Source: Maribellus luteus (lineage in GTDB: Bacteria > Bacteroidota > Bacteroidia > Bacteroidales > Prolixibacteraceae). From it: a DNA stretch of 64,000 nt. A program made the translations under genes and the position numbers. This document shows, piece by piece, positions 8,303 through 17,208 of this stretch; within the stretch, counting starts at the first letter, position 1, and every line of letters starts with the position of its first letter. The stretch is taken from NCBI RefSeq assembly GCF_003576475.1, contig NZ_QWGR01000002.1, positions 186,001-250,000 of the forward strand, read 5' to 3'. A model generated the notes under the pieces. It was given only the letters and a program-made list of their open reading frames with translations. It was not told the DNA's origin and did not search any database.

Positions 8303-9661
8303 ATGGCCTTTACTAAACAAATCTTACACTGTCTATTGGGGATATTCCTCCTGGCAAATCCAACAAAAGGCTTTTCGCAGGAGGGAAAAGCATCCGTCGA
8401 TTCGCTACAGCTTTCTGTTCTTCTTTCCGAAGCCATCTTAAACAACGATACATTAAAAGCCGATAGCCTGATTTTAACCGGGATAGATGTCAACATTGCG
8501 GCAAACGAAGGGGTAACGCCGCTGATGTACGCTGCAGAGGAAGGGAACCTGCATTTTATTGAAAAGCTCTTACAGGCCGGTGCGGATGTAAACCAACTTC
8601 CCGAAAATAAAACTACTGCGCTGCAAAGTGCGATTGTCGCAAATAAGGCGAAAGCGGCTGAATTATTGTTGCAAAACAAAGCCAATGTAAATACCAAAGA
8701 CCAGTGGGGAAACACGCCGGTTTTAAATGCCGCACAAAACAATAATCCCGGAATGCTCCGCTTGCTCCTGCGTTGGGGGGCAACTGTGAACGATGCCAAC
8801 AGCGATGGAAATACTGCACTTCATTTTGCAACCGCCTTTGGCAACGATTCACTGGTGAATGTGCTGATGGATGCCGGAGCGAAGGCAGATGCAAAAGACA
8901 AACAGGGATTTACTCCCCTGATGGTGGCAACCTCAGAGAATTTTAACTCCACCGCTGAACTGCTGGTGAGTTACGGTGCAGATCTGAATGCGGTAAACGA
9001 TCAGGGCTATTCGGCACTTAGCATCGCCATTTTAAACGGAAATGTCTACCTGGCAGAACTATTCCTGCTGAATGGAGCGGATGGGAACCTGCTTTCGCGG
9101 GAAGCCAGAGACCACTGGTATTTTTCAAAAGGTACCGGAAAATACATGCGAAAGGTATTGCGTGAAGCAGAGGTAAAACGAAACCTGTCGCCGGTGTTGG
9201 AAGATTGGGCAGGAGGTGTAAAGCTCGGATGGACCGAAAGTCATCTGACAACGGGCATTTTGGTGGGCGTTCGGGAAACCAAGTACAATTTCTGGGTTCA
9301 GGCAGCCTTTGGTGTCACACCCTTTGTCTACAGTACGCTGACAGAGATCGGAGGTAAGAAGTACCAGTTTTGGCAACGCGATTACCGCCTGGCGATTGAG
9401 GCGGATAAGTACTTTGCATTTCATAAAAGTTTTCGGACTGAATGGGGAATCTGGGCAGGAGTTGAAACGGGTTTTGATTTTGGAAGTTACAGAGGAACCG
9501 GCTTTAAGCCTTCATCTGAAGTAAATCTGTTGCCGGCAGCCGGGGTGTTCTGGCGGCAGGGTTTTGTAGAAACAAGACTTGGCTACAAAAAGAACCTGTT
9601 TCAGGTCGATGAAACCGGAGAATGGGGCATGCAGTTTCATTTTTATTTTGGGAGGATGTAG
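8303..9661 (+). CDS. Exported ankyrin repeat protein with beta-rich C-terminus
   Basis: A 452-residue protein with a signal peptide ending near GFSQEGK (residue 28). Residues about 60-270 hold seven ankyrin repeats (TPLMYAAEEGNLHFIEKLLQ, TALHFATAFGNDSLVNVLMD and others) with good consensus. After a basic linker (YMRKVLREAEVKRN), residues about 300-452 are rich in aromatic, alternating segments (WAGGVKLGW, YNFWVQAAFGVTPFVY, MQFHFYFGRM) that look like outer membrane beta-strands. Ankyrin repeats are protein-binding modules. An ankyrin domain joined to a barrel-like part is unusual. The next gene, a lipoprotein, starts 2 bases after the stop. Confidence 0.82.
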   Translation: MAFTKQILHCLLGIFLLANPTKGFSQEGKASVDSLQLSVLLSEAILNNDTLKADSLILTGIDVNIAANEGVTPLMYAAEEGNLHFIEKLLQAGADVNQLPENKTTALQSAIVANKAKAAELLLQNKANVNTKDQWGNTPVLNAAQNNNPGMLRLLLRWGATVNDANSDGNTALHFATAFGNDSLVNVLMDAGAKADAKDKQGFTPLMVATSENFNSTAELLVSYGADLNAVNDQGYSALSIAILNGNVYLAELFLLNGADGNLLSREARDHWYFSKGTGKYMRKVLREAEVKRNLSPVLEDWAGGVKLGWTESHLTTGILVGVRETKYNFWVQAAFGVTPFVYSTLTEIGGKKYQFWQRDYRLAIEADKYFAFHKSFRTEWGIWAGVETGFDFGSYRGTGFKPSSEVNLLPAAGVFWRQGFVETRLGYKKNLFQVDETGEWGMQFHFYFGRM

Positions 9662-9663
9662 TA

Positions 9664-10122
9664 ATGAAAATGACCGCAGTACATGATTTAATTGGGAAGT
9701 CGTCAGGCTTAAAAAGAGGAATATTCTTTCTTATACTTTTGCTTGCCGTGATTTCGTGCGAACGGAAATTTGATTTTTTTGAGTTCGACTGCGAAGATTG
9801 CTACCAGGAAAAGCCTGATTACGGGCCGCTGATCATCTATTTCTCCATCGACGACGAAAACGATTTTGTTTTGTACACGATTTACAAAGGTGATTTCGAG
9901 GATTGTGTGGTGGAGTACGCCGACACGGCCTTTTTCAAGGAAGAACAGATCGATGTTCCGGTGGATGAATATTACTCGGTGGAAGCCAGGTATGTAAGGG
10001 GTGGTGATACAATTCATGTGGTTGACGGCGATCGCTTTAATCTAAAGCGGGAGAACAGCGAATGCGATAAAAAGTGCTACTATTTTAAAGGAGGAATTAT
10101 TGATGTAAGACTTCGAAAATGA
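9664..10122 (+). CDS. Hypothetical lipoprotein
   Basis: A 152-residue protein not matched to a known family. The start is placed at ATG 9664 because a GGGAGG ribosome site lies about 10 bases upstream, inside the end of the ankyrin gene. Residues 20-32 form a hydrophobic signal ending in the lipobox VISC with Cys32. The mature part is acidic and cysteine-bearing (FDCEDC, then a C-DKKC pair near the C-terminus) and ends FKGGIIDVRLRK. The close spacing says it is cotranscribed with the ankyrin/beta-barrel gene and may act with it at the cell envelope. Confidence 0.75.
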   Translation: MKMTAVHDLIGKSSGLKRGIFFLILLLAVISCERKFDFFEFDCEDCYQEKPDYGPLIIYFSIDDENDFVLYTIYKGDFEDCVVEYADTAFFKEEQIDVPVDEYYSVEARYVRGGDTIHVVDGDRFNLKRENSECDKKCYYFKGGIIDVRLRK

Positions 10123-10291
10123 TGATTTGGATGTTCGATATTGAGGCTTTAGTTTTTAACGCAGAATGGACACTTAACCCGGTCTCAAATTAAAATAAAG
10201 CAGAGGAATACAAGTTTAACCAAATTGAAACATTATTTTTGAACATTATGCTGTTTTCAATGGTTTGAAAACAAAACTAAATAACAACTCT

Positions 10292-10957
10292 ATGGTAGAC
10301 AGAATATCAGACCCTATTGGACGATTAATGGGGCTTCGTTATAAATCCCATCCCTGGCACGGAGTAAACATCGGAGAGAAGGCCCCTGAAGTAATTACCG
10401 CTTTTATAGAAGTGGTTTCAACCGACACTGTAAAATACGAAATTGACAAGGATAGCGGGTACCTGCGTGTTGACCGTCCTCAGAAATTCTCGAACGTGGT
10501 ACCGGCGCTCTACGGTTTTATTCCGCAAACCTATTGTGGAGAGAAAGTAGGCGAATACTGCAACAAGAAAACCGGGAGAAAAGACATTAAAGGCGACGGC
10601 GACCCGATCGATATTTGTGTGCTGACCGAAAAAGACCTTGCACACGGCGATTTACTGGTAACTGCGCGCCCCATTGGCGGTTTCCGAATGATTGATGGTA
10701 ACCAGGCCGATGACAAAATTATTGCTGTTTTAATGAACGATACCGTTTACGGTCATTTTCACGATGTTTCAGAATTACCGGAGATTGTAGTCAAGCGGCT
10801 CGAGCACTATTTCCTTACTTACAAGGATATGCCCGGGGTTGACAGCAACACCGAGATTACCACTACCTACGGAGTGGAAGAAGCACTGGAAGTGATCAAA
10901 CTTTCGGTGGAAGACTACAATAATAAATTTGCCAATCTCGGCAAACTGCTTTCTTAA
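10292..10957 (+). CDS. ppa: Inorganic pyrophosphatase (family I)
   Basis: A 221-residue soluble enzyme hydrolysing pyrophosphate to phosphate. The family I signature GDGDPIDICVL is present (about residues 97-107), as are FIEVVSTDTVKYEIDKDSG and ADDKIIAVLMND. The ATG at 10292 (MVDRISDPIGRL) is preferred over a TTG nine codons upstream. It is followed by a strong hairpin terminator and is convergent with rnpA. Confidence 0.93.
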   Translation: MVDRISDPIGRLMGLRYKSHPWHGVNIGEKAPEVITAFIEVVSTDTVKYEIDKDSGYLRVDRPQKFSNVVPALYGFIPQTYCGEKVGEYCNKKTGRKDIKGDGDPIDICVLTEKDLAHGDLLVTARPIGGFRMIDGNQADDKIIAVLMNDTVYGHFHDVSELPEIVVKRLEHYFLTYKDMPGVDSNTEITTTYGVEEALEVIKLSVEDYNNKFANLGKLLS

Positions 10958-10985
10958 GAATATAGGATTCGTATAAAGATGATAG

Positions 10986-11014
10986 AAAAGTGCAGCGCGA
11001 GTTGCACTTTTTTT
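10986..11014 (+). terminator. Terminator between ppa and rnpA
   Basis: A perfect 9-bp stem, AAAAGTGCA and TGCACTTTT, with an 8-base loop is followed by a T run. It ends 3 bases before the rnpA stop on the other strand and can serve both convergent genes. Confidence 0.8.
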
Positions 11015-11016
11015 AT

Positions 11017-11445
11017 TTACGAAGCTTTGTCAATGGCTTGGTCGCGCAATTGTTTGACGAGCCTTTTCAGGGCTTTTTTGAAAGCTCCTTCAATGGCAGC
11101 ATAGTTGGTCATTTCTTTTCCTACATAAATAAAGAAAACGGCCAGTTGCCGGTCGCCCAGTTGCTGGTAGAATTCGTGTTTGTTAAGCCGGTAAGCTTCG
11201 CGCATCAAACGTTTGATACGGTTGCGGCGAACCGCCCGTTTAAAGCTTTTTTTGCTGACACTAAAAGCAGCCTGAGCCGGGAAGTGCGTGTTTAACTCCG
11301 TTTTTAGGTAAACCACTTTTACGGGAAATGTCAAAAACGATTCGCCTTCAGCAAAAAGTTTTTCAATTACTTTTTGGCTGCAAAGCCGTTCTTCTTTGTT
11401 TAACGAAAAAGAGCCGCTGGGTTTTATTTCTTGATTGTTTTGCAT
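11017..11445 (-). CDS. rnpA: Ribonuclease P protein component
   Basis: A 142-residue basic protein cofactor of RNase P, needed for tRNA 5' maturation. The RNR motif AVRRNRIKRLMREAYRLN is at residues 71-88, with KLFAEGESFLTFPVKVVYL and FSVSKKSFKRAVRR before it. The N-terminal 15 residues extend beyond the usual RnpA start. The gene is not next to rpmH here, which is common in Bacteroidota, and lies downstream of hemD with a terminator between them. Confidence 0.95.
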   Translation of the reverse strand: MQNNQEIKPSGSFSLNKEERLCSQKVIEKLFAEGESFLTFPVKVVYLKTELNTHFPAQAAFSVSKKSFKRAVRRNRIKRLMREAYRLNKHEFYQQLGDRQLAVFFIYVGKEMTNYAAIEGAFKKALKRLVKQLRDQAIDKAS

Positions 11446-11455
11446 TGAAAAATGA

Positions 11456-11486
11456 AAAGGCTGTCCGATGGTGTTGGACAGCCTTT
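11456..11486 (-). terminator. Terminator after hemD
   Basis: An 11-bp perfect inverted repeat (AAAGGCTGTCC and complement) with a 9-base loop lies between the hemD stop and the rnpA start. The minus-strand transcript continues into a T-rich stretch (TTCATTTTTC). It may insulate rnpA from hemD transcription. Confidence 0.75.
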
Positions 11487-11508
11487 CAAAAGTATTGATT
11501 TTTTCAAT

Positions 11509-12255
11509 TTAATTCTTGTTTACTTTCTTAATGTACTGCTCTAAAGCCATGGTCATGGATGGAGCCTGGGCCGTTGGAGCTTCAATGTCGAGACGCAAAC
11601 CTGCATCGCGGACTGCCTTTGCTGTGGAGGGGCCAAAGCACGCAATTCGTGTGCTGTTTTGTTCAAAGTCAGGGAAGTTCTGATACAGCGACTTAATCCC
11701 CGACGGGCTGAAAAATACCAGGATATCGTACTTGATGTCAGCCAGGTCTGAAAGATCTGCACTTACAGTACGATACAGGATCGCTTTGGTGTACTTGTAG
11801 CCTTCTTTATCCATCAGCGTTGGAATTTCCTGTTTGTGGATATCCGAAAGTGGCACCAAAAAACGTTCGCCGGCATGCTTCTTCATCACATTTACCAGGT
11901 CAGCAAATTTGCCATCGGCATAAAAGATCTTACGCTTCCTGTACACAATGTACTTTTGCAGGTAAAACGCTGTGGCCTCCGAAATACAGAAATACTTCAT
12001 GGTGTCCGGAATGGTTAAGCGCAACTCTTGTGCAATTCTGAAATAATGATCAATTGCCGTACGGCTGGTGAAGATCACAGCAGTGTGGTCCAGGATCTGA
12101 ATTCTCGTTTGGCGGAATTCCTTTGCCGGAACGCCTTCCACCTGAATGAAAGGCCGGAAATCGATTTTTAGGCCGTTTTTTTCCGCCAGTTCAAAATATG
12201 GTGATTTTGCTGTCTGGGGCTCCGGCTGCGAAACTAAAATGCTCTTGACTTTCAA
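11509..12255 (-). CDS. hemD: Uroporphyrinogen-III synthase
   Basis: A 248-residue cytosolic enzyme that cyclises and inverts ring D of hydroxymethylbilane in tetrapyrrole synthesis. Features seen are the HemD pattern VIFTSRTAIDHYFRI near residue 55, FLVPLSDIHKQEIPTLM near 125-140, and DILVFFSPSGIKSLYQNFPDF near 180. The start codon is TTG at 12255 (KVKSILVSQPEP follows); no in-frame ATG lies between it and an upstream stop, and this N-terminus fits Bacteroidota homologues. The DUF4271 gene lies 32 bases upstream and is probably cotranscribed. Confidence 0.88.
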   Translation of the reverse strand: MKVKSILVSQPEPQTAKSPYFELAEKNGLKIDFRPFIQVEGVPAKEFRQTRIQILDHTAVIFTSRTAIDHYFRIAQELRLTIPDTMKYFCISEATAFYLQKYIVYRKRKIFYADGKFADLVNVMKKHAGERFLVPLSDIHKQEIPTLMDKEGYKYTKAILYRTVSADLSDLADIKYDILVFFSPSGIKSLYQNFPDFEQNSTRIACFGPSTAKAVRDAGLRLDIEAPTAQAPSMTMALEQYIKKVNKN

Positions 12256-12287
12256 ATTTTTATGCTTTTAATGAAACATATCCCTTC

Positions 12288-13169
12288 TTATTCAACTACA
12301 ACTACTTTATAAATTAAAAGCAAGGGTAAAATTTCAAGGGTACAAAGGTATAAAAACAGATAAAATATAGAAAATTGTTTCCTTAATAAAATTATTACCC
12401 CCCTCTGAAGTAGTACCAAATTAAATGCAATAACGATTACCAAACCTGCCAAAACAATCATCAGCGGGTTATTCCAGGGCGAAAAGGAAACCAATGCAAC
12501 CAGTGGTAACAACACCAGGCCTAGTGCGCGGTTAAAATTGTCCACATTAAAAAGATATTCACCGGTTTCGGCCTGAGTCTCAAACAGCGAGCCTACCGTT
12601 AGGTAAACAAGCTTCTTTCCTAAAAAATAAAGCAAAACGCCCGCCAGTACAAAGGCAAAATAAGTGATGCCTTTTGCTGAATGAGCCAGGTTAAGTATGT
12701 TGAAAGACTGGAATACAAAGATGGAAAACGTCAGGTAAAAAACGGCATCCAGGCGATAAGCGCCATGCGATGCTGGATAGTTATTTTCCTGTAACATCCT
12801 GACAGAGGTCGGATAGTTGACAAGCGACAAAAAGAGATGCCCGATGTATTTGATGTACGAGTAACGGATGGTGGCAAACAACGACACGGCCACAAACAAA
12901 ACCACGACCAGCCAGTCGGTTTCAGTGTTTTGTTTTTTATGAACGGGCAAAACAATATCCGATGCAGGCATTTCGGAATACGCGATGCTTTCAGCAGGCC
13001 TGGGAAGAAGATAGCCTCCTTCCAGGATCGGATCTTTGTATCTTGGATGATAACTTTGGCGAACACCTTGCGGCCTTGGAAGCACCGCTTGTTGTGCTTG
13101 CTGACCCTGTTTCAGACTTTGGTTCTGTGTCTGTATGGAGTCGGGTTGATATGTTATCAATGCATCCAT
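12288..13169 (-). CDS. DUF4271 domain-containing membrane protein
   Basis: A 293-residue inner membrane protein. The first 100 residues are soluble, glutamine- and proline-rich. From about residue 95 there are several hydrophobic helices (VVVLFVAVSLFATIRY, FYLTFSIFVFQSFNIL, FAFVLAGVLLYFLG, LVLLPLVALVSF, MIVLAGLVIVIAFNLVLL, and a last pair near the C-terminus). DUF4271 is Bacteroidota-specific and commonly next to hemD, as here; its function is unknown. Confidence 0.88.
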   Translation of the reverse strand: MDALITYQPDSIQTQNQSLKQGQQAQQAVLPRPQGVRQSYHPRYKDPILEGGYLLPRPAESIAYSEMPASDIVLPVHKKQNTETDWLVVVLFVAVSLFATIRYSYIKYIGHLFLSLVNYPTSVRMLQENNYPASHGAYRLDAVFYLTFSIFVFQSFNILNLAHSAKGITYFAFVLAGVLLYFLGKKLVYLTVGSLFETQAETGEYLFNVDNFNRALGLVLLPLVALVSFSPWNNPLMIVLAGLVIVIAFNLVLLQRGVIILLRKQFSIFYLFLYLCTLEILPLLLIYKVVVVE

Positions 13170-13279
13170 TGTGTATAGCCGTGCAAAGATACCATTTTTT
13201 GGATTGCCAAATCATGGGAAGATCGCATGTGTACCAACTATAATTTGTAATTTTCCGCTCTTATTCAAGTGAAGAACGT

Positions 13280-14239
13280 ATGATTTACCTGGCACCTCTG
13301 CAAGGATTTACCGACTTTGTTTACCGGAAAGTATATGCCGAATTTTTTCAGGGCATCGATGCTTTTTTTATTCCGTACATCACCGTTCAGAACGAGGGTG
13401 TTTTAAAAAAGTATGAGCGTGAAATTCTTCCGCAGAATAACCTGCAAAGCCGCGTTGTCCCTCAGATTCTGTGCAAGGATGAAGACGAAGCCTGTTTTTT
13501 GGCGGAAACCTTGTTGAACCACGGTTACTCGGAAATCAACCTCAACATGGGATGCCCCTACCCGATGGTGACCAAACGCGGAAGGGGTGCCGGACTTTTA
13601 CCGGACCCGGAGCAGGTTTACCGCATTTTAAATACATATTTTCAGCGTTTTGACACTGCCTTGTCGGTAAAACTTCGTGCCGGGCTGGAAGCTCCGGAGG
13701 AAATTGAGCGGATCGTTCCGGTGCTGAATGAGTTTCCGTTAAAAGAGGTGATTCTGCACCCGCGTATTGCCCGTCAGCTTTACAAAGGCGAAACGATTGA
13801 TACGGCAGTTGATTTTGCGCTTGAAAATCTCCGGCATCCGCTGGCTTACAACGGTGATATTTTTACGCTGGAAGATTTTCACAGGCGGGAGAAACAGTTT
13901 GCTTCCGTTGGCAACTGGATGCTGGGCAGAGGAGTGCTGATGAATGCTTTTTTACCTTCAGCAATAAAAGGTATTCAGTTGACCGGGGAGGCAAAACGAG
14001 CTGCACTGGTGCTCTTTCATCAAAAGATGGTGACAGAATACGAAGCAACAACCGATAACCCGGGCAATGCGCTGAATAAAATGCAGCAGTTCTGGATTTA
14101 CTTTAGTTACCACTTTACAACGCAGGCCAAAGCTTTCAAACGAATTAAAAAGTCGAAAAACCTGGCGCTGTTTAAAGCCGAAGCCGGAAGTATTCTCAAC
14201 AATGAAGCACTGTTTTCGGGAAACAACACACTCAACTGA
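13280..14239 (+). CDS. tRNA-dihydrouridine synthase family protein
   Basis: A 319-residue FMN-dependent TIM-barrel enzyme of the Dus family that reduces uridines in the D-loop of tRNA. The N-terminus YLAPLQGFTDFVYRKVY, the catalytic loop INLNMGCPYPM (Cys92), VKLRAGL near 135, HPRIARQLYKG near 158 and YNGDIFTLEDF near 190 fit. It is more divergent than the DusB-like protein encoded at 46970. Its last 8 bases overlap the end of a small minus-strand gene. Confidence 0.88.
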   Translation: MIYLAPLQGFTDFVYRKVYAEFFQGIDAFFIPYITVQNEGVLKKYEREILPQNNLQSRVVPQILCKDEDEACFLAETLLNHGYSEINLNMGCPYPMVTKRGRGAGLLPDPEQVYRILNTYFQRFDTALSVKLRAGLEAPEEIERIVPVLNEFPLKEVILHPRIARQLYKGETIDTAVDFALENLRHPLAYNGDIFTLEDFHRREKQFASVGNWMLGRGVLMNAFLPSAIKGIQLTGEAKRAALVLFHQKMVTEYEATTDNPGNALNKMQQFWIYFSYHFTTQAKAFKRIKKSKNLALFKAEAGSILNNEALFSGNNTLN

Positions 14240-14390
14240 ACGAACAATTTTCGCGTTCGTATTTTTCCATAAGGGTCATTAGCAAAAACATTTCTTTCAC
14301 CTCGTCCTCGCTTTTGGGAGCTTCACAAATTTGAAGAAAGCGATTGAGGGCGTCCCTGTAGTCATCTTCCGTTACAATATCATAGATCAT
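14232..14390 (-). CDS. Small protein resembling the N-terminal segment of HigA-type antitoxins
   Basis: A 52-residue open frame begins ATG ATC TAT at 14390 and ends TGA at 14232. It reads MIYDIVTEDDYRDALNRFLQ, continues ICEAPKSEDEVKEMFLLMTL and ends MEKYERENCSFS. The pattern (acidic start, ALxR helix, short APxSxDE turn, second amphipathic helix ending MEKYE) resembles the N-terminal helical part of HigA-family antitoxins, but the helix-turn-helix domain is absent. It starts 29 bases after the polA stop, so it may be cotranscribed with polA. No toxin gene is visible. It could also be a decayed remnant. Confidence 0.55.
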   Translation of the reverse strand: MIYDIVTEDDYRDALNRFLQICEAPKSEDEVKEMFLLMTLMEKYERENCSFS

Positions 14391-14419
14391 GCTGAGTGCC
14401 GGTATTTTATTGATCCTGA

Positions 14420-17197
14420 CTAATGTGCATCCAGCCAGTTGTCGGCTGCATTCATTTCAACAATCAACGGGACTCCAATGTTTACCGCATTTTCCATCCC
14501 CTCCTTCACCAGCTTCTTCATGGCTTCCAATTCGGGCTTTGCTACGTCGAAGTTCAATTCGTCGTGTACCTGCAGGATCATTTTCGACTGAAGCTTTTGC
14601 TTTTGCATTTCGCGGTGAATATTGATCATCGCAATTTTGATAATGTCTGCCGCCGAACCCTGGATCGGGGCGTTGATCGCGTTTCGCTCGGCCATTCCAC
14701 GCACAACCGCATTGGCCGAATTAATATCGCTCAAATACCGGCGGCGGCCTTTAATGGTTTCCACGTACCCCAAGTCCTGCGCCAGTTTGATCTGCTTATC
14801 CATGAACTCCCTGATTTTCGGGAAATTTTCAAAGTACCCGTCAATCAGTTCTTTGGCTTCTGTTCGCGGGATGTTTAGCCGCTGCGAAAGCCCGAAAGCC
14901 GAAATTCCGTAGATGATACCAAAGTTGGCGGTTTTGGCTTTTCTACGCATGTCCGAATCCACTTTGTCTTCGGTGACCTGGTAAATTTTCGACGCAGTAA
15001 TGGCATGAATGTCTTTGTTTTCGCGGAAAGCACGTTGCATCTCTTCGTCGCCGCTAAGTGCCGCCATCACCCGAAGTTCAATTTGCGAGTAGTCGGCAGA
15101 AAGGAAAGTATGCTCACCGTCCGACGGAATAAAAGCTTTTCGAATTTCGCGTCCGCTATCATCGCGGATCGGAATATTCTGAAGGTTCGGATTCACCGAA
15201 CTCAAACGCCCGGTTGCTGCAATCGCCTGATTGTACGAAGTGTGGATCTTTCCGGTTTTCTTGTTCACCAGCAAGGGCAAAGCTTCTACATAAGTCGAAA
15301 GCAGCTTTTTCAAGCCGCGGAAATCCAGTATTTTCTGAACGATCGGGTGGCGGTCCACCAGACGGATCAACACATCTTCAGAAGTGGAATATTGCTTGGT
15401 CTTTGTTTTCTTTACGTTGGTGTCGATCTTTAATTTTTCAAACAAAATCGGCCCCAGCTGTTTGGGCGATGAAACGTTGAATTCCTCCCCGGCCAGCTCA
15501 ATAATTTCTTTTTCCAGCTCAATGATTTGCTCGCGCAACACCACGGCGTACTGATTTAACTCTTCGGAGTTTAGTTTCACACCAGCATTTTCCATGCTGG
15601 CCAACACCGGGACCAACGGCATTTCAATGGTTTCGAACAAGTCCCGAACACCCGCTTTGTCAAGGTCCGGATCGATGGCAAGTTTCAACTGAAAAGTAAG
15701 GTCGGCATCCTCGCAGGCATAATCGCGCAGCTTGTCAACCGGAACCGAACGCATCGTGATCTGGTTTTTCCCTTTCTTCCCGATAAGGTGCTCGGTGGGA
15801 ACTTTTTCGTAGTTCAGGTATTGCAGGCACAACTGGTCGAGGTTGTGTTTCATATCCGGCTGAATCAGGTAATGAGCCAGCATGGTATCGTAAAGCGTTC
15901 CTTTTACTTCAATGCCGTAATTGCTCAAAATCAGGATGTCGTATTTTATGTTCTGCCCGATTTTTGCCACCTTTTCATCGGCAAAAACTTCACGGAACTC
16001 ATCCATTACTTTTTGTGCCGCTTTTTTATCTTTTGGAATGGTTACGCAGTAAGCTTCATGTGTGCGAAACGCAAACGACATACACACAATTTCGGCAGTG
16101 TGGGTATCCAGCCCGGTGGTTTCCGTGTCGAAACAAAATTCTTTTTGCACTGATAATTCGGCACGCAAACTGGCACGTTGCAGTTCGTTTTCCACCAGAT
16201 AATACTGATGAGGAACCGAATCGATGTTTTCGGTGCTTTTGCTTGCCTGAACAGCTACTTCCGGCGCACCGAAAAGTGTTCCCTGGAAAGCGGTTTCCAC
16301 AGCCGGCGGTGCTTCTCCAAGGTTCAGTCTTGTGATCAGCGCTTTAAATTCCAGCTCTTCAAACAGCTTTTTCAGGTCTTCGGCGTGTGGCTCTTCGCGA
16401 ATCAGTTTTTCTTTTTCAAACTCAATCGGAACATCGGTAATAATCGTAGCCAGTGTTCTCGACAAACGAACCTGCTCTTCATGTTCGATCAGGTTTTCCT
16501 TTTGCTTGCCTTTTAGCTTGTCGGTGTTTTGGTAAATACCATCGATGCTGCCAAAATCGCCAATCAGTTTTTGAGCTGTTTTGGGGCCAATTCCGGGGCA
16601 GCCCGGAATGTTATCAGCGGTGTCGCCCATCAATCCCAGGATATCAATCATCTGTTCGGCCCGTTCAATGCCATAGTTTTCCTTTACCTGGTCAAGCCCC
16701 CACACTTCGGCATCGCCACCGGCTTTCCCGGGTTTGTACATCACCACATGTTCCGAAACCAGCTGTGCATAGTCTTTGTCGGGTGTCATCATGTAAGTGA
16801 TAAAACCATCCTTTTCCGCTTTTTTTGCCAGTGTGCCGATTACGTCATCCGCCTCAAAACCTTCTTTTTCGATGATCGGGATATTGAACGCTTCAATAAT
16901 CCGGCGAATGTAAGGAATTGATTTCCGAAGGTCTTCGGGCATTTCCTCGCGGTTGGCTTTGTATTCCTTGTACATCTCGTGCCGGAAAGTGGGCGCGGAG
17001 ACATCAAAAACCACCCCGATGTAATCAGGATTTTCCTTCTCGAAAAGTTGCACAATGGTGTTGGTAACGCCCAGCATTGCCGAAGTATTTAATCCTTTGG
17101 AATTAAAACGCGGATTGCGGATAAAGGCAAAATAACTGCGGTAAATCAATGCATACGCATCTAAAAGAAAAAGTTTTTGCTGACCAGTTTCGGGCAT
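14420..17197 (-). CDS. polA: DNA polymerase I
   Basis: A 925-residue three-domain repair and lagging-strand polymerase. Residues 1-290 are the 5' nuclease (LFLLDAYALIYRSYFAF; GIGPKTAQKLIGDFGSI helix-hairpin-helix near 195). Residues about 330-515 are the 3'-5' exonuclease with Exo I intact (FDTETTGLD), so proofreading is probably active. The polymerase domain follows with motif A (ADYSQIELRVMAALSGD), motif B (RRKAKTANFGIIYGISAFGL) and motif C (QVHDELNFDV). The length is normal. queD lies 11 bases upstream on the same strand. Confidence 0.97.
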   Translation of the reverse strand: MPETGQQKLFLLDAYALIYRSYFAFIRNPRFNSKGLNTSAMLGVTNTIVQLFEKENPDYIGVVFDVSAPTFRHEMYKEYKANREEMPEDLRKSIPYIRRIIEAFNIPIIEKEGFEADDVIGTLAKKAEKDGFITYMMTPDKDYAQLVSEHVVMYKPGKAGGDAEVWGLDQVKENYGIERAEQMIDILGLMGDTADNIPGCPGIGPKTAQKLIGDFGSIDGIYQNTDKLKGKQKENLIEHEEQVRLSRTLATIITDVPIEFEKEKLIREEPHAEDLKKLFEELEFKALITRLNLGEAPPAVETAFQGTLFGAPEVAVQASKSTENIDSVPHQYYLVENELQRASLRAELSVQKEFCFDTETTGLDTHTAEIVCMSFAFRTHEAYCVTIPKDKKAAQKVMDEFREVFADEKVAKIGQNIKYDILILSNYGIEVKGTLYDTMLAHYLIQPDMKHNLDQLCLQYLNYEKVPTEHLIGKKGKNQITMRSVPVDKLRDYACEDADLTFQLKLAIDPDLDKAGVRDLFETIEMPLVPVLASMENAGVKLNSEELNQYAVVLREQIIELEKEIIELAGEEFNVSSPKQLGPILFEKLKIDTNVKKTKTKQYSTSEDVLIRLVDRHPIVQKILDFRGLKKLLSTYVEALPLLVNKKTGKIHTSYNQAIAATGRLSSVNPNLQNIPIRDDSGREIRKAFIPSDGEHTFLSADYSQIELRVMAALSGDEEMQRAFRENKDIHAITASKIYQVTEDKVDSDMRRKAKTANFGIIYGISAFGLSQRLNIPRTEAKELIDGYFENFPKIREFMDKQIKLAQDLGYVETIKGRRRYLSDINSANAVVRGMAERNAINAPIQGSAADIIKIAMINIHREMQKQKLQSKMILQVHDELNFDVAKPELEAMKKLVKEGMENAVNIGVPLIVEMNAADNWLDAH

Positions 17198-17208
17198 AAT
17201 TCGAGATT

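Noticed and set aside
9622-9663. Upstream start for the lipoprotein at 9664
   Set aside because: It would overlap the ankyrin gene by 40 bases and spoil the signal peptide. The ATG at 9664 has a good GGGAGG ribosome site.
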